From NCBI GenBank assembly GCA_002118135.1, contig BDIU01000319.1, positions 1-64,000 on the forward strand: 64,000 nucleotides of DNA, read 5' to 3'. The stretch is from Trebouxia sp. TZW2008 (taxonomy: Eukaryota; Chlorophyta; Trebouxiophyceae; Trebouxiales; Trebouxiaceae). Positions 43,503-54,886 of the stretch are shown piece by piece. The notes under the pieces were generated by a model that was not told where the DNA came from, made no database searches, and worked only from the letters and a program-made list of their open reading frames with translations. How positions within the stretch are numbered: position 1 is the first letter of the stretch; each line of letters begins with the position of its first letter. The position numbers and the translations under genes were made by a program.

Positions 43503-44655
43503 AGGAACCTGTGTGAAGCTTTGGCAAAGCCTAGCCAGACTTGAGCACAGGCCAGCCCTGACTTGCCTGACAGGCACGCATCAAATTCAGCAAATTTGCA
43601 AAATGTCTGTTCCAGGAGGAAGACCAGCAAATTTGCTGAGTTTGCCATGTACAGCTGCAGACAGTAATCTTGTCCAACATTTTTGCATTGATAATCATGT
43701 CATACATGAGTGCCATCCCCAAGCAATGCTGCAGCATGACTCAATAGATTGGCAGCTTTGCACACACAAGCATATGAGTCATAGCTTCTGAGTCCATTCA
43801 AATTTCAAACTGAGTCTACTTACTGCTGAGAGCCACTGCTGGCGCAGTCCAGCAGTCAAGTAGTCTAGCACGTCTAAGTCAAAGTCAAGGGGCAAGGGGA
43901 GGGCAAACTCTGGCAACATTTTGTCAACAGGTACCTCTCACTGCTGTGTGTCCCACAGCAACTTGTTGCACTGGAAACAAAGTTTTGCTGACTGTACAGC
44001 CTCTATCTGGTTGACAGGAGAGTTTGTGCAGGCAGCAAGCCTTTGCTGCTCCTTCTGCAATGCCTGCTGCTTGTGACATACTGCTCAGCTGGAGAACCTG
44101 AACACTGCAGTAGATAGCTGTGCTGTTTTGCCACACAGCTTGGGTGATCAAAGGTATTGCTTCCTATCTGTTTAGCGAGCTGCATAGCTTTCAAGTCTGG
44201 CCTGTGCTTTCAATCTTGTTCCAATAGCACAACCGTTTCTCTTTGGCCGATATCAAACTAGCGCTGTGACCGCTTTCCGCGGCGGTGAAGCCGCATACAG
44301 ACTGTTGCACAGCTCACCTGTCTTGTGTAAAAAGCGCGATCCAACAGGTTGCAGGTCGGCTGCTGTGTGATTGTCGAAACAGACCTCTTACAAAACCTGG
44401 ACATGACTACTGGCCAGAGCTGTAGCATGTTTGTCAAATACAACATGGCAAGACGCAAAGTTGCATTTGACAAACATGACTTTCTCAAAGAGCTGCCTTC
44501 GACATTTTGAAACCTGATCATGGCTGAAATTGCAAATTGTACAATTTACAACATACTGCAAGTTACCAAGTTTGGCTCTATGCAATTTTGGTCCTGTAAG
44601 GATCCAGTTGGGATCCTAACCTAAACAAAATTTCGCACATGCAGCCAGGGATTGC
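43503..44655. other. Spacer, nothing recognised
   Basis: Short frames on both strands without family resemblance. A direct repeat ctgacttgcctgacaggcacg-like purine stretch was not confirmed; no terminal repeat was found. Confidence 0.4.
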
Positions 44656-45530
44656 ATGACAGCTACTGACAGTGTGGACCCAGTGATACAAGCCATCCTG
44701 AGAGCTGATCACCTGAGTGAGGAGACACGCATAGGCTCCTTCAAAAGGCTGGCCCGCATTGCTGCAGCAGCAAGGAACAAGCACGCTGACCATGCATCCA
44801 CAAAAAGTGCTGAACTGGATCTTCAGGAGCTACTCAGAAATCGGGACCCAGAGAACAATGATTGTAGCCATCCTTGCTGCATACAAGCTGTTGAACTTGA
44901 AAGCCGCAAAGAAAGCTAGGTATGCAGTGTATCTGGAGCAGTATGAAAGATTGGATGCTCACTTGAGGGACAGGGCAAAAGGCAGGCTTTGTGAGCTATG
45001 TGGAGCTCCAAAAGGTCAGAAACAAGCTGACCGTTGGAAGCAAATAGAGGCTGCTGCTGTCATTCCATGGTGGATGCATCCCACCTCTCAGGAATGATCT
45101 CCATGCCTGGGCCATACAGCTGCTGAAGTGTGATGATGATCAGGCTGCTCAACAAGCAGTGCTGCACCAAGTCACACCAATTGAGATACTGCTTCTAGCT
45201 GACAGGAACTCAGCAGAGGTGCCAATCTTGAGAGAGTTCAAGACTCAAGACAGGAGCGACCCAGTGCTGTACACCAGATCACTGGGGTCTGAGCTGACAA
45301 GGGAGCTCAGAGCTAGTCTTGGGAAAGACCCCAGGTCTTACCTTTTCACCGAAAGCAACACGTCAAGGCCTTACACGCACAGCCTGTTCGCCATGTATGC
45401 AAGATGTACCTTGCAGAAGCTTTTGGGAAAGCCCTGCACGCTGGCTTTGCTGAGACACAGCTACATCAGTCCGCTGCAAGCACTTGTCTTGAGGTCTTTG
45501 CTGCCGGCAAGAACTTTGCCGTAGTAATCT
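44656..45530 (+). pseudogene. Tyrosine recombinase copy 2, frameshifted
   Basis: Starts MTATDSVDPVIQAILR (compare LTTTKPDKALQGILQ in the intact gene), shifts frame near 44840 and again before 45100. It then keeps the middle and part of the C-terminal region: PILREFKTQDRSDPVLYTR, ELRASLGKDPRSYLFTE and TLALLRHSYIS. The box I arginine region and the HS..Q..YRW tyrosine block are not found. Inactive. Confidence 0.8.
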
Positions 45531-45794
45531 TGCACACTTTCGTAAGTACTGGAAGACGCATGTTTCGGGTCAGTAGCAGCAGGAGCAGACCTAGCGAGCA
45601 GAGCTGTCATGTGAAAACAAGTGTGTTTGCCGCTACTGAGTGCTGGCTGCTTTGCTCGAAGCTCGACCAATGAGTGGCATCTGTGGCTTTCGTATGTTTA
45701 GCCTGCTTTGCTTGAACATTAGTGACGACAGGAATCTAACAATGGTCAGTGGTCAGTCAGCAAGTGCAATTCTGTTGATCAGTACCAATGATCA

Positions 45795-46060
45795 CCCAAG
45801 AGTTATGGACATCTCTGCAGGCTGAGCTGCCTTGGAGCTCAGAAAGTTTTTTGCTACCATGTCAGCATGCCATACACAACATAGTACTTCAGCAGACGGT
45901 GTTGTTCTGTGCTGTTTCAGCCGCTAAACCTGACGTTGTTGAGACATAGCTATCTAAAGGCAATGGACTCACAAACTTACAATAGCAGCCAGAGAGGACT
46001 TGGTACCAGAAATTTGTCACACATAAAAACGCAAGACAACTACAGGTGAATATATGGTAG
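45795..46060 (+). pseudogene. Tyrosine recombinase copy 3, 3' fragment
   Basis: Matches the last third of the intact gene (gttatggacatctctgcagg, then LTLLRHSYL with acatagctatctaaaggcaatggact, then ACATTTGTCACACA and caagacaactacaggtgaat) with indels and a stop in place of the final tryptophan region. More similar to the intact copy than copy 2 is. Confidence 0.75.
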
Positions 46061-46886
46061 CCGCATTTTGCATCAAGGAAAATAGCAGGGACATTGGCAA
46101 GTAATATAACACATTTTGAGTGTATCTGTTACAAAATGGGGGATCCGTTTGCCAACAGGTCGATGTTTTGACTGTTGCAAATGTTCCATTTTCTGCCAAT
46201 GCTGCTCCTAAAGAGATTATGTATCACAGATTGGAACTTTTGTGACAGGCCGAAACCTCATCAAGCTTGACCAAAAGACTGCAAGGCTGTGGCATGTAGG
46301 TGTTGCTGCCATGAGAGACATCAAAGGGTGCAGGTGGTGCTTGAAAGCAACTGCTCTTTGTGGTCCAACAGTATGCTTGCTACAACTCCTAATCACTGCA
46401 GAGTATCACAATAACTTTAACAATAAGTAACGCAAGTCTATGCATTGCTCTCAGCAGTATTGCACCTGACTATGGCCATATATGTGACAGCAAGGTGAAA
46501 CAGGGTGTACCTCACCCTTGGTATAGCAGCTGCACACCTAGAAGCCTGCTATGTACAAAGGTGTGCAGTTGATGTCGCCAAAAGACCAGACATTCCAGGC
46601 TGCCTGACAAGTGTGATCCCCTCTTGCTGCTTGACAGTTGCTGTTTCTCCCTTGATTTGCAACTTCTGAAGCCTGTATTAACTCACCGGGCCATGTGAGC
46701 AGAGTGATGGCTGTACAGCGCAGCACAACAGCAGCAGCCAACCGACGTAGCAATACATGAGGATGCTCTTGTCTGAGTCTCAGACAAGAGCAGTACTAAT
46801 AAAGGAACTGCAAGAGGCAGCTGTCTACAGTCAAACAAGCAGTCATCCGGGCATATTCAGGTGCAAGTGAATTGCATGAACATCAA
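46061..46886. other. Spacer, nothing recognised
   Basis: No gene seen. The right end (46835-46886) is shared with 40850-40890 downstream of the intact recombinase, showing that the recombinase-to-H2B spacing unit was duplicated. Confidence 0.45.
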
Positions 46887-47240
46887 TCAAGAGCCTGTAT
46901 TGGGATGCTTGGCAACTGATTCTGTAAGTGCTGAATTCTCCTTGGATGTGTCACCTTTTGCCAACAACAGCTGTAGGGATGCTTGGGCATTTGCTGGGGT
47001 CAGAGCCTTTGAAGTATGCTCGTGCACTATCTCTTGAGCAAGCGTTTGTAACCAGGCATCAAGGGCTTCAGCCCAAACCTGCATAGCTTCCTTGGTGATC
47101 TTCACATCTGGATGATTGTCTTGCAGAACTTTGTGCAAGTAAGAATCCCAAGCGTGGCTGCTGCTACCTGGGACCTTCTTGCGCTTGCTACCTGACAGCC
47201 TTGCATTAGGCACTGCTGTAGCTGGTGTTGCTTCAGCCAT
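46887..47240 (-). CDS. Divergent histone H2B-like protein
   Basis: An intact 117-residue protein. The N-terminus has a short basic tail (SGSKRKK, residues 16-22). The rest follows H2B from the alpha-1 helix on: WDSYLHKVLQDNHPDVKITK (31-50; H2B has YKVLKQVHPD), EAMQVWAEALDAWLQTLAQE (51-70; the alpha-2 helix), HTSKALTPANAQASLQLLL (75-93; H2B has STITSREIQTAVRLLL) and a C-terminal helix ALTESVAKH (104-112; H2B has SEGTKAVTKY). Identity is low, and the tail is short, so it is not a normal host core histone. A remnant of the same gene lies at 40850-40995, each time behind a tyrosine recombinase copy. Inference: it belongs to the element and packs its DNA or replaces a host histone. Confidence 0.7.
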   Translation of the reverse strand: MAEATPATAVPNARLSGSKRKKVPGSSSHAWDSYLHKVLQDNHPDVKITKEAMQVWAEALDAWLQTLAQEIVHEHTSKALTPANAQASLQLLLAKGDTSKENSALTESVAKHPNTGS

Positions 47241-48140
47241 CAGATCTCGACAAGGACAGCTGTGCACAGGTTGGCTTGTAGTCGACAGCACCTCAAGAAC
47301 GCACTTCAATTTTGCAGCCTACAGAGCTGTTATATCAAGCTTGTGACCTATTGTGACTGCAGGCTTCCAGAGTGCTCTGCAAGACTGATGAGCTGGTGGC
47401 ATAATTCACTGTCTTTATGCATAATAAGTTACGATTTTCAGTTGTACTTCAGTACCGAGATGAGTGTTGCATAAAGACCGAGAAGGAGTCAGGCTGTAGT
47501 ACGATGCAAGCACTGACCAATACGCGGCTACATGTGCACCACTACGAACTGAACCGAGCTCGGAGCGCTTCTGCTTGCCAATTTAGTCGCGAACCTAAAA
47601 ACACCTTCGAGCAATTTTGACCTCCAAGGAATTTGCGTTGACCTCCAGACACCTCCAATCCAAAAGACCCTGTTCAGGAACTCAAACGATCTCTGGTGTG
47701 GGTGACCTTAAACTGTTTGCATGTTTCGCCGAGCCAAAAGCACTTACACAGTGCGGCTGTGACACAGAATTCCTTCAGCGTACAGTGCCGTCGGCTAAGC
47801 CTCGTGATTGGCCTTGTTTGTTTGTTTGTGACAGGGTTTGAAGCTGATCTCAAGTGGTTGATGAGTTGGTAGAGTGTCTTGCAAACGAGGTGTACATCAA
47901 GAGGCCTAGCTTGCTCCTGGTTTGCAACCGAGTTCTTTGCAATTTTGCGACGTAGCTCGAGTAGCAGCAAGACTTGCCGGCTCACAGACAGCGCTAGGCC
48001 TTTTCAAGGTACCAGCCCGATCTTGAGTGAGTGCGGCCTGCGGCTTCCTACATTCTTCAGCAACGACCCTGCTTGATACAGGACGAGGAACAGCACGTGT
48101 GACAACTTGCTCCAGAGCCGTTTGGACAGTTTGTAGGGAG
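47241..48140. other. Junction of element island and host genes
   Basis: Presumed promoter areas of the H2B-like gene (-) and the F-box/LRR gene (+). Open frames here show no family resemblance. No terminal repeat or target duplication recognised. Confidence 0.4.
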
Positions 48141-49442
48141 ATGCCTAACAGGGTGCAGAAGAGCAGCTGGGGGCAGCTATCAAAGGACTTGTGGTCAAAC
48201 ATCATTGCGATGACGAAGCCAAATTGGGATGCAGCATCACATATTGGGGCTGATACATACCACGGCAACATTGAACATTTTTATTCCCTGCGACACGTCT
48301 GCAAGATGTTTGACTCCATCTTCAAAGACAACCCTCACTTTGAGTCCAGCCTCTGCCTCAGAGATGGCCTTGAAGGTCAAGACCTATGCGGAATGCTTGA
48401 TTGGATTGAGGGCCATGGCAAGAATGTGTTGACAATGGTTGCTGCATGCGGCAGTCCATTCCTAGAGGCAGCATTGGGTGCTTTGCGGTCACATCAGGGG
48501 CAAAACGAGTCAACTGCCTTGACTGTATTCCATGCAAGCAGAGAGGTCATCCCTCTGATAGCCCCGCAACCCCTGCACAACGAGGTGCTGCTGTTGCTCA
48601 GTCCATTCATGTCATTGTCAAGCTGCCGCTTGGATCTGGGAGAGAATCGCTGTGGACCGCTGTTCAGCCTTGCTCAGCTTCAAAATCTGCCCTGTTTGAC
48701 ACAGCTGACTTTGACAGGAGGCAACTTTGACTCGCTACAGGCAGCTCAGCACCTTACCTATCTATCCATTCAAAATGCAAATGCAGTCTGTGACGAAGAC
48801 TGTGCATGCGTGACATCACTTTTTGAGTTACGGTTGAATGATGCATGTATCTCAAATTTTCACACATATGGTGTTTGTGCCTGCTCACATTTGCAAGTTC
48901 TCTGCTGTGTCAAGAGCCAAATACAAGCTACTGACAAAGCAGAGGCAATGTCGTTGTGCAAAAATGATGTTGCGCATATTCCAATCAGCCTGTCCCGCCT
49001 AACTTGCCTCACAAAGCTTGAGTTTCTGTATGCCAACAAAGCTGCACAGCATGATCTTGGCTGGCTGGCTCAGCTACCTTCACTGCGAAACATTCACGGT
49101 TGTCTACACGTTCAAGTAGGCCTGTTCCCGCAATCCTTGCAGGCATTGAGTAATTTGGTTCATTTGCAGCTGTGGAACGACAAATCTGGTGGTGTATTTG
49201 AATTTGCTTTAGATTGGGCAAAGTTGAGCAGCTTAAAAACGTTGCGAATAGGCTTGCAGTTCACAACTAAGCTTCCTTTGACTAATTTGGCTCGCTTGAA
49301 GCAGTTGAGACAAGTATTATTCTTCGTCAGGGGAGACATCACAGCAGATACAACAGCACAGATAGCCATGCTAGCACGTCGATTGGCACTCATACGCCCC
49401 AATGTGTTCATGCTTGTCAAGCCATTTGGCCCCTCTATATGA
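48141..49442 (+). CDS. F-box-like / leucine-rich-repeat protein
   Basis: A single-exon protein of about 433 residues from the ATG at 48141 (an upstream ATG at 48027 adds a low-quality N-terminus). Residues 5-60 (WGQLSKDLWSNIIAM ... SLRHVCKMFDSIFKDNP) resemble an F-box: L-DLW--I, then a -LR-VCK-F core. From residue 140 on there are leucine-rich repeats (LPCLTQLTLTGGNFDSLQ, AALSN-LVHLQLW style, LSSLKTLRIGL). Such proteins usually serve as substrate receptors of SCF ubiquitin ligases; partner and substrate are unknown. Large F-box/LRR families are common in green algae and plants. Confidence 0.7.
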   Translation: MPNRVQKSSWGQLSKDLWSNIIAMTKPNWDAASHIGADTYHGNIEHFYSLRHVCKMFDSIFKDNPHFESSLCLRDGLEGQDLCGMLDWIEGHGKNVLTMVAACGSPFLEAALGALRSHQGQNESTALTVFHASREVIPLIAPQPLHNEVLLLLSPFMSLSSCRLDLGENRCGPLFSLAQLQNLPCLTQLTLTGGNFDSLQAAQHLTYLSIQNANAVCDEDCACVTSLFELRLNDACISNFHTYGVCACSHLQVLCCVKSQIQATDKAEAMSLCKNDVAHIPISLSRLTCLTKLEFLYANKAAQHDLGWLAQLPSLRNIHGCLHVQVGLFPQSLQALSNLVHLQLWNDKSGGVFEFALDWAKLSSLKTLRIGLQFTTKLPLTNLARLKQLRQVLFFVRGDITADTTAQIAMLARRLALIRPNVFMLVKPFGPSI

Positions 49443-49560
49443 ATGAGATGTCACATGCAGCAATTAAATGTAATACAGTCCTAGTCTTCTAAATTTGAAA
49501 ACGTAAAACAACAAAACAAATTGCGCCTCAGGCTATACCAACTATAGGGATGCTGGGAGT

Positions 49561-49706
49561 ACGAGACGTGTACAGCCACACAGTATGTAGCTCTGTTTCT
49601 ACAGACTTCGACAGGCATTTGTGAGATATTTGTGCAAAGTGCAAGGGCCTTGCACCGAAGTCTGTAGCAACAGAGCAACATACTGTGTGGCTGTACATGT
49701 CTCGTG
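49561..49706. ncRNA. Long hairpin (inverted repeat of about 50 bp)
   Basis: The arm 49561-49610 and the arm 49656-49706 are inverted repeats over about 50 bp with only four or five mismatches (tacagccacacagtatgt and the reverse complement of acatactgtgtggctgta are exact). The 45-nt loop holds a second small palindrome, gtgcaagggccttgcac. It lies 120 bp after the F-box/LRR stop, in the convergent space with NAA30. It may be a small-RNA precursor, a MITE or a transcription-end structure; transcription is not shown. Confidence 0.55.
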
Positions 49707-50070
49707 CACCTAGCATTTGCTGGAAGAGCTTTGCATCCCTCTGCATGAAAGCTTTGTTGGTGGCGCCCAGGCCCCCAGATCTGGTGGGTCAGGGAGAGGG
49801 TGGGCTCAGCGGTAGGCATTGGGTTTGACCCCTACAGGGGGCAGGAATGGGCGTACCATGTCACTGGCAGTGCAAAGGCTGAATTGTCTGGGTGCACATG
49901 TTTCTCATTGGTTTTGGCTGAGTATTGCTTGCTTGAACTCTTGAAGCTCTGCAAGGGCCATAAGGACATGCATTCTGCATAGTGTATGGCAATAAACATG
50001 CTCAACAGTGACAAATGGCCGCAGACCTAGTGCATGAGTGACAGCTTCCACTGATATGCAGCAACATCAT

Positions 50071-51689
50071 TCATGACGTTCGCAGTGCGTCAAGTCTCTG
50101 AATCAAAGCACTGTCTTGCTCAGACTGATTTGCTGCATTGATTGAGAAATCAGGTCCCTGCAATGTTGTGCTGCTACTTTGATATTCCAGCCCTGACGAT
50201 TGCATGCTCTGAGCATCTGTAACTTTTTGATCTGGAGCTGTTGCGTCACCGTTGCTCAAACTCATTTGTCTGAGCTCCTCAGCTGCCATCATTTCTTGCC
50301 GCTGCTGAGTAATAGGTAGTAACAGCTTCAGCCTGAACGCGTCAACACCATTTAGGTAGTACCTGCAAAGGACAAGCCACAATCAGAAATAACACTCTTT
50401 GCGTTTCAATCCCCAGCCAATGCATGCTTTGTAGAGCAAGCAAGATGTGCTGGAGAACTACATGCACAAATGGAAGTGCACTTCATATCCAACATTTCAT
50501 TGCTCCTGTAGGTATCTAGCTGGGCACCCTGAGCCTGCCTAGCATGCATCCTTCATGTACGACTCATATGCAAATGCCTTACAAGACATGGACGCAACAA
50601 AAGCATGAAGGCGCGCTAGCTTATAATGCTCATTGCCACATAAAGCAAGAAATTCAGAGGCTGTGCAAAAGCAAATCATCCATAAATTCTTCTTGTTTTG
50701 ACATCATGATGGGAGCCTCTGTGAGTAGAAGCAGCTCGGGTCATAATGCCGGATGGCGTAGACATTTACTTTCTCAGTTCTTGCAGCAGTAGGAGGTGTG
50801 TACCTATGCAAGCGTTTGTCCCTTATGAAACCCAGGTTTTGGTAAAGCGCCAGAGCACCTGAGTTAGTAACCTCTGCCTCAAGAACCACCTCCTCACACT
50901 GCCCTTTGATCATTTCCGCAATTGTTAGCTTGACCAGTTCTGTGCCTACAGTGACAAACAAAATATGAATGGAGGATGACAATGCCAATAGTACTGACAG
51001 TGAGAAGATGTCATGCGCAGTCTGACACTGTTGCTATAGGTGTGGGGCTCAAATCCTGCCTGCAGAGTGAATGGTTTGCTGCCAACGCATAGCATTGATG
51101 CTGCTTGCCGGAGTGCAAAGAAGAAGAACATGGAGGAGGAGGGGTGATGCCTACCTGTGCCAAGGGATCTGTAAGGCTTCTCGACCACAAGCATGGCAAG
51201 ATAGCCTCTCAGCATCTGCTCTCTGTGCACGTCCATCTTGCACACAACCGTGCCAAAGCAGTGGTCTCCATCATATGCTAGAAACGCTAGTTGCGGCCAA
51301 TTGTGCAGAAAGTATCTGGAGCACAGCAAAAAGGAGCGTCAAAAGCACTGTAACGGTGCACCTTGTCAAGTAGCTACAGCGTGCTTCCAGCAAATCAGGG
51401 CATGCAAGATGTCAGGCACAGACCTGCTGACCTGTATGTGAAGATGGAATATGGCTCGCTGAGCTCATTGTCTATCAAATCCATGACTGTGGCCAGGTCC
51501 CGTTCATCCCGATACTGCGGACCAGCAGGCAGGACTGAATGTAGCAGATGTTCATTACTCCTGCAAATCGACCCCTGCCCGGGTTTGAATGCTGACCTGC
51601 TGATATCGGACTTTCACGTTGTTTTTGCGCTCTCTGGGAGCAGGCGCGGGAGCCACCGCTGTTGCGGACGACGGTTCAATGATTGACAT
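50071..51689 (-). CDS. NAA30: N-alpha-acetyltransferase 30 (NatC catalytic subunit)
   Basis: Acetylates N-termini of proteins starting Met-hydrophobic, as catalytic part of the cytosolic NatC complex. Five exons join in phase: 51597-51689 (ATG 51689), 51432-51514, 51155-51315, 50804-50945 and 50071-50362. The product reads [69 protein letters not shown] (acetyl-CoA-binding R-x-x-G-x-G), EEVVLEAEVTNSGALALYQN, LGFIRDKRLHRYYLNGVDA and FRLKLLL, which follows the animal and plant enzyme almost position by position. Beyond the GNAT domain there is a non-conserved C-terminal tail of about 80 residues, rich in S, Q and D. Orthology is firm. Confidence 0.93.
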
Positions 51690-52461
51690 TACGATTACAA
51701 GCGCATGCACTTGTGTACACAAACCGCGAGCTTACTGCGCAATAGGTGTGCTGGCAGGTCAGCACATAGCGAGGTGAAGGCTATCAGTGCGACATGTCAG
51801 ACAACATGCCGCTCAAGGCAACGGACAGGGTGTGTCCCTGCACCGGCAGGCTGCCACTACGCAATCTGCCGCACCGCAACTACAAACTGCTGCTGTCAAC
51901 GCTTGTGTAAAATGACGGTTCGTATTCAGAGCATTACAAGCATTCTCCTGAGGTTGCAGCAGCTTTCGTTCATCGTCTATCTTTGCCACAGAACGAGAAA
52001 TGGAGGAACAGAAACAAGGACGTCTCTTGATGCGTGAGTGTCTCAAAAATTGTAGCAAGATTGAGAATGCCAGGAGGTCTTTGCTATACTGTTGAGTACA
52101 GCTTGTTGCTGGCAAGTGACACAGCAGCGCCAGCGTTGCTGCCTGTGGAGTTGAGAACCTTTGTTCACTCTACACATTTGAAAAGAGGTGCATCAATGAA
52201 CAGAATAAGCTAAAATGAGCCTCATTTAACTTTGCAAACGACAAAAAGATAGCAAGACCTGAAAAGGGGGATTTCCTTCTCAAAGCTGTCAAAGTAACTG
52301 TTTCCAACCTGATAGGATGTAGCCGTACATGTGCAAATCCCCAAGCTGAATGTCTTTGCACATACACATTTGACATGGGTTTTCTTGGCAACATTATGAG
52401 CTGCAACTTTCTGAAACACTGGCAGCTCAAGACAGTGTATCTAGCAACAAATACCCAACAG
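51690..52461. other. Spacer between NAA30 and DUF212 gene
   Basis: Upstream region of NAA30, GC-richer near the start codon. Plus-strand open frames here (51705-52037) show no family resemblance and are not called. Confidence 0.4.
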
Positions 52462-54007
52462 CTATGCAGGAGAAATGTCAAGGCTCAGATTCACTGTCGT
52501 CATGACGGCATGCCGAAGCCACGCCACGCAAGACCAAGTAGGTAGCCTGTCACAACCCCAAGCAGTGCTCCTACAGCCACCTGTAATGTGAGAAAGCTCT
52601 TTGTCTACACATGTTGGAGTTTTCCCGAGTCGGTTGCAAAGCATGCTAGGCTTATCATGTCTGATGTGCAAAAACGCTACTGTTCTGCAATACACAGCGA
52701 GCTGATGTGCACAACAACAGCATGCAGTTGAACCCAAGAACCAGAAAGCAAGGTAAGCAGTGGCAAGCCAGTCCACAGCAAAGCTGTGTGATAACAAGCA
52801 ATGCCATATCATCAAAGTCTAGAGCTTCACAGGGCGCCGTGCAGCAAAGGGCAATGCTGGGTGACACTGCAGTGCATTAGCCCAGGATGCCTCTGTTGAT
52901 GGAGACTTGCTTTATGACCAAATGGCATACACTTTACTTTCTGCTGCACTGACAAGACACAGCGACACCAAGCAGAACATCACCTGTCTTGGCGTGTGTC
53001 CCAGCCTATCTCGCAAAGGCATAGTCTCACTGCCAGGGTGATCAGCAGGCAGCTGACTAATGATGATGTTCAGCGCTGTAGCTTGCTTTCCAGCATGCAG
53101 CCTGACGCCAGATGCATCATACATCACCTGCAGCACTTTTCAGAGTGAACACACTCACAGTCCTATGATAAACAGTGGCAATGGTACTGTTGATTGTCAT
53201 CATCGTGAAGTTGGCACAGGCAGCAATCATGCAAAACATATCAGCAGCAAGCAACTTGACTCAAAGCGCATACAGCAAATGTCATACATGCCAACAATGG
53301 CAATGCTAATGATGCTGAATGTCACAGTGAAATCGCTGGCGGCAATCATAGTGTAAGGATCATTGGCAGCAGGCAAGTTGCTTCCTTTGGTGCCAACACC
53401 ACGTGCCTGGCGTGGCATGCAGCAGGTGTCCCAACATCATGCAAGATGAATGTAGTGCCTGGTGATTGGTGTCTAAAAGCTGAAGCAGTACAATGCCGAT
53501 GCAGCATGAAACTGCGCATGAGGGCGCTTACCACCAAAGACAGTACAAGGCCAATTGCAAAAGTACCAGTATCTGTGCCTTGGATTGTTCCAAGGGCTGC
53601 AGTGAGAGCAACGACCTGTAAGGACAGCAACAGGTCAATGATTTGCTGTTGGCTGAAGCTGTCTGATTGACACCACATGTATATTGCCCCCCGGTAGCCA
53701 GGCAAGCAACTCACACTGGATGTGTGGGAGGAAGGCATGCCCCCAGAGCGCATCATCTGGGTGAAGTCCCAGTGACCTTCATCATACCAGTTTGTGACCA
53801 CCTTCAGCAACTGTGCAATAGCAAATGCCAGGAAGCCAGCCCAACAAGGCCTGTCACATCAGCAACGATTGAAAGGCACAGGCAAGCTTTGGAGCCCGGG
53901 GAGCCTCATGGCTCATATTACTGATGCAGAACGCACCCATTATGGACCAGTCCGCTAACTCCACCGGCTGATGGCGCAGCCTCAGGGCCGGGCACGGGCC
54001 TTGGCAT
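52462..54007 (-). CDS. DUF212 / divergent PAP2-family membrane protein
   Basis: Five exons join in phase: 53937-54007 (ATG 54007), 53715-53850, 53532-53615, 52984-53127 and 52462-52580. The product shows the hallmarks of the family related to acid phosphatases and vanadium haloperoxidases: FLAFAIAQLLKVV (first membrane segment), the SGGMPSSHTSS motif, GTFAIGLVLSLV, YDASGVRLHAGKQA, LRDRLGHTPRQV, and a last membrane segment VAVGALLGVVTGYLLGLAW. About 185 residues, as usual in algae and cyanobacteria. In plants members are plastid or membrane proteins of uncertain biochemical role; the short N-terminus here (MPRPVPGPEAAPSAGGVSG) does not settle the location. Family firm; function unknown. Confidence 0.9.
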
Positions 54008-54886
54008 GTCACTGTTGCGCTTGGTCAAGCCGCAGATACAATGCTAGCTATTTTAACGTCACCACAACAGTCGTCTGACTGGATTGTCGTGTTCGAGACC
54101 AGCAACGAGGGGTATATTGGTCGTCGTCCGGTCGCTGTTAACGCGTGCAGTTTTAAAACTGGCGATCGTACTCTTGACAGTCTTCGGTGACGACAGCGAG
54201 CGAGGAAGCAGAATAATGCCAGAGGAGTACACCTTCTCGGTCGCCGAGGGCGTTCCTGCAACGACAGCGCTGCTGAGGCTTCGGACCAGTGGCTTCAGCT
54301 GCATGCAAGTCCCATGCAATTGGTCTTCCTGAAGTTAGTCATTTGACAACTCACGAGACTGAGCGTGCACAGCATTTGCACTTTGTAGGAACGACACAAA
54401 TCCTTGATACACCGTTTATTCGGAAAGCTGTCAGCAAGCGCGTTATGGCATGGCAGACCAGGTTGCCAAACTGTACAGGACATTTGAATAGCATTTCCAA
54501 TTTGCAGCAGTGATACGCTCAAGGATGCACCTCCATAATGAATTGAATGATTCAGGTCTCCATAAGCTGTCATGAAGCATGGCAGATGGATGTTGACAAT
54601 TGGCTGACTGGACAAAGCGCATGAAAGCTACATATTTCCGACAGGTGTTGTTACTGTTCATGACTTGTGTGATTCATTGTGAGTCATGATTTGAAGTGAC
54701 ATTGCAGCAACTGTATGGACTCCCTCAGCCCCAGGTGGGAACTGTGCAAAACTTGCAAGTCAGCTGAGTCCCTAGTACAGCAAATCTGACTCGCAGGTGC
54801 TGTCGGCATAGACATCAAATGAGCGTTTATCATATGCAAGACAACTTCCCTGAAACTGCAGACCAGTATCAGCCGTTTCATGTTGG
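54008..54886. other. Intergenic, possible divergent exon at 54216
   Basis: CG-rich stretch upstream of the DUF212 start. An ATG at 54216 opens a plus-strand frame of 38 codons (MPEEYTFSVAEGVPATTALL) that could be a first exon, but no partner exon was found before the VPS50 stop at 54887. I do not call it as a gene. Confidence 0.35.

Noticed and set aside
51705..52037. Plus-strand frame of 110 codons divergent from NAA30
   Set aside because: Cysteine- and arginine-rich by composition, with no splice partner or family resemblance.
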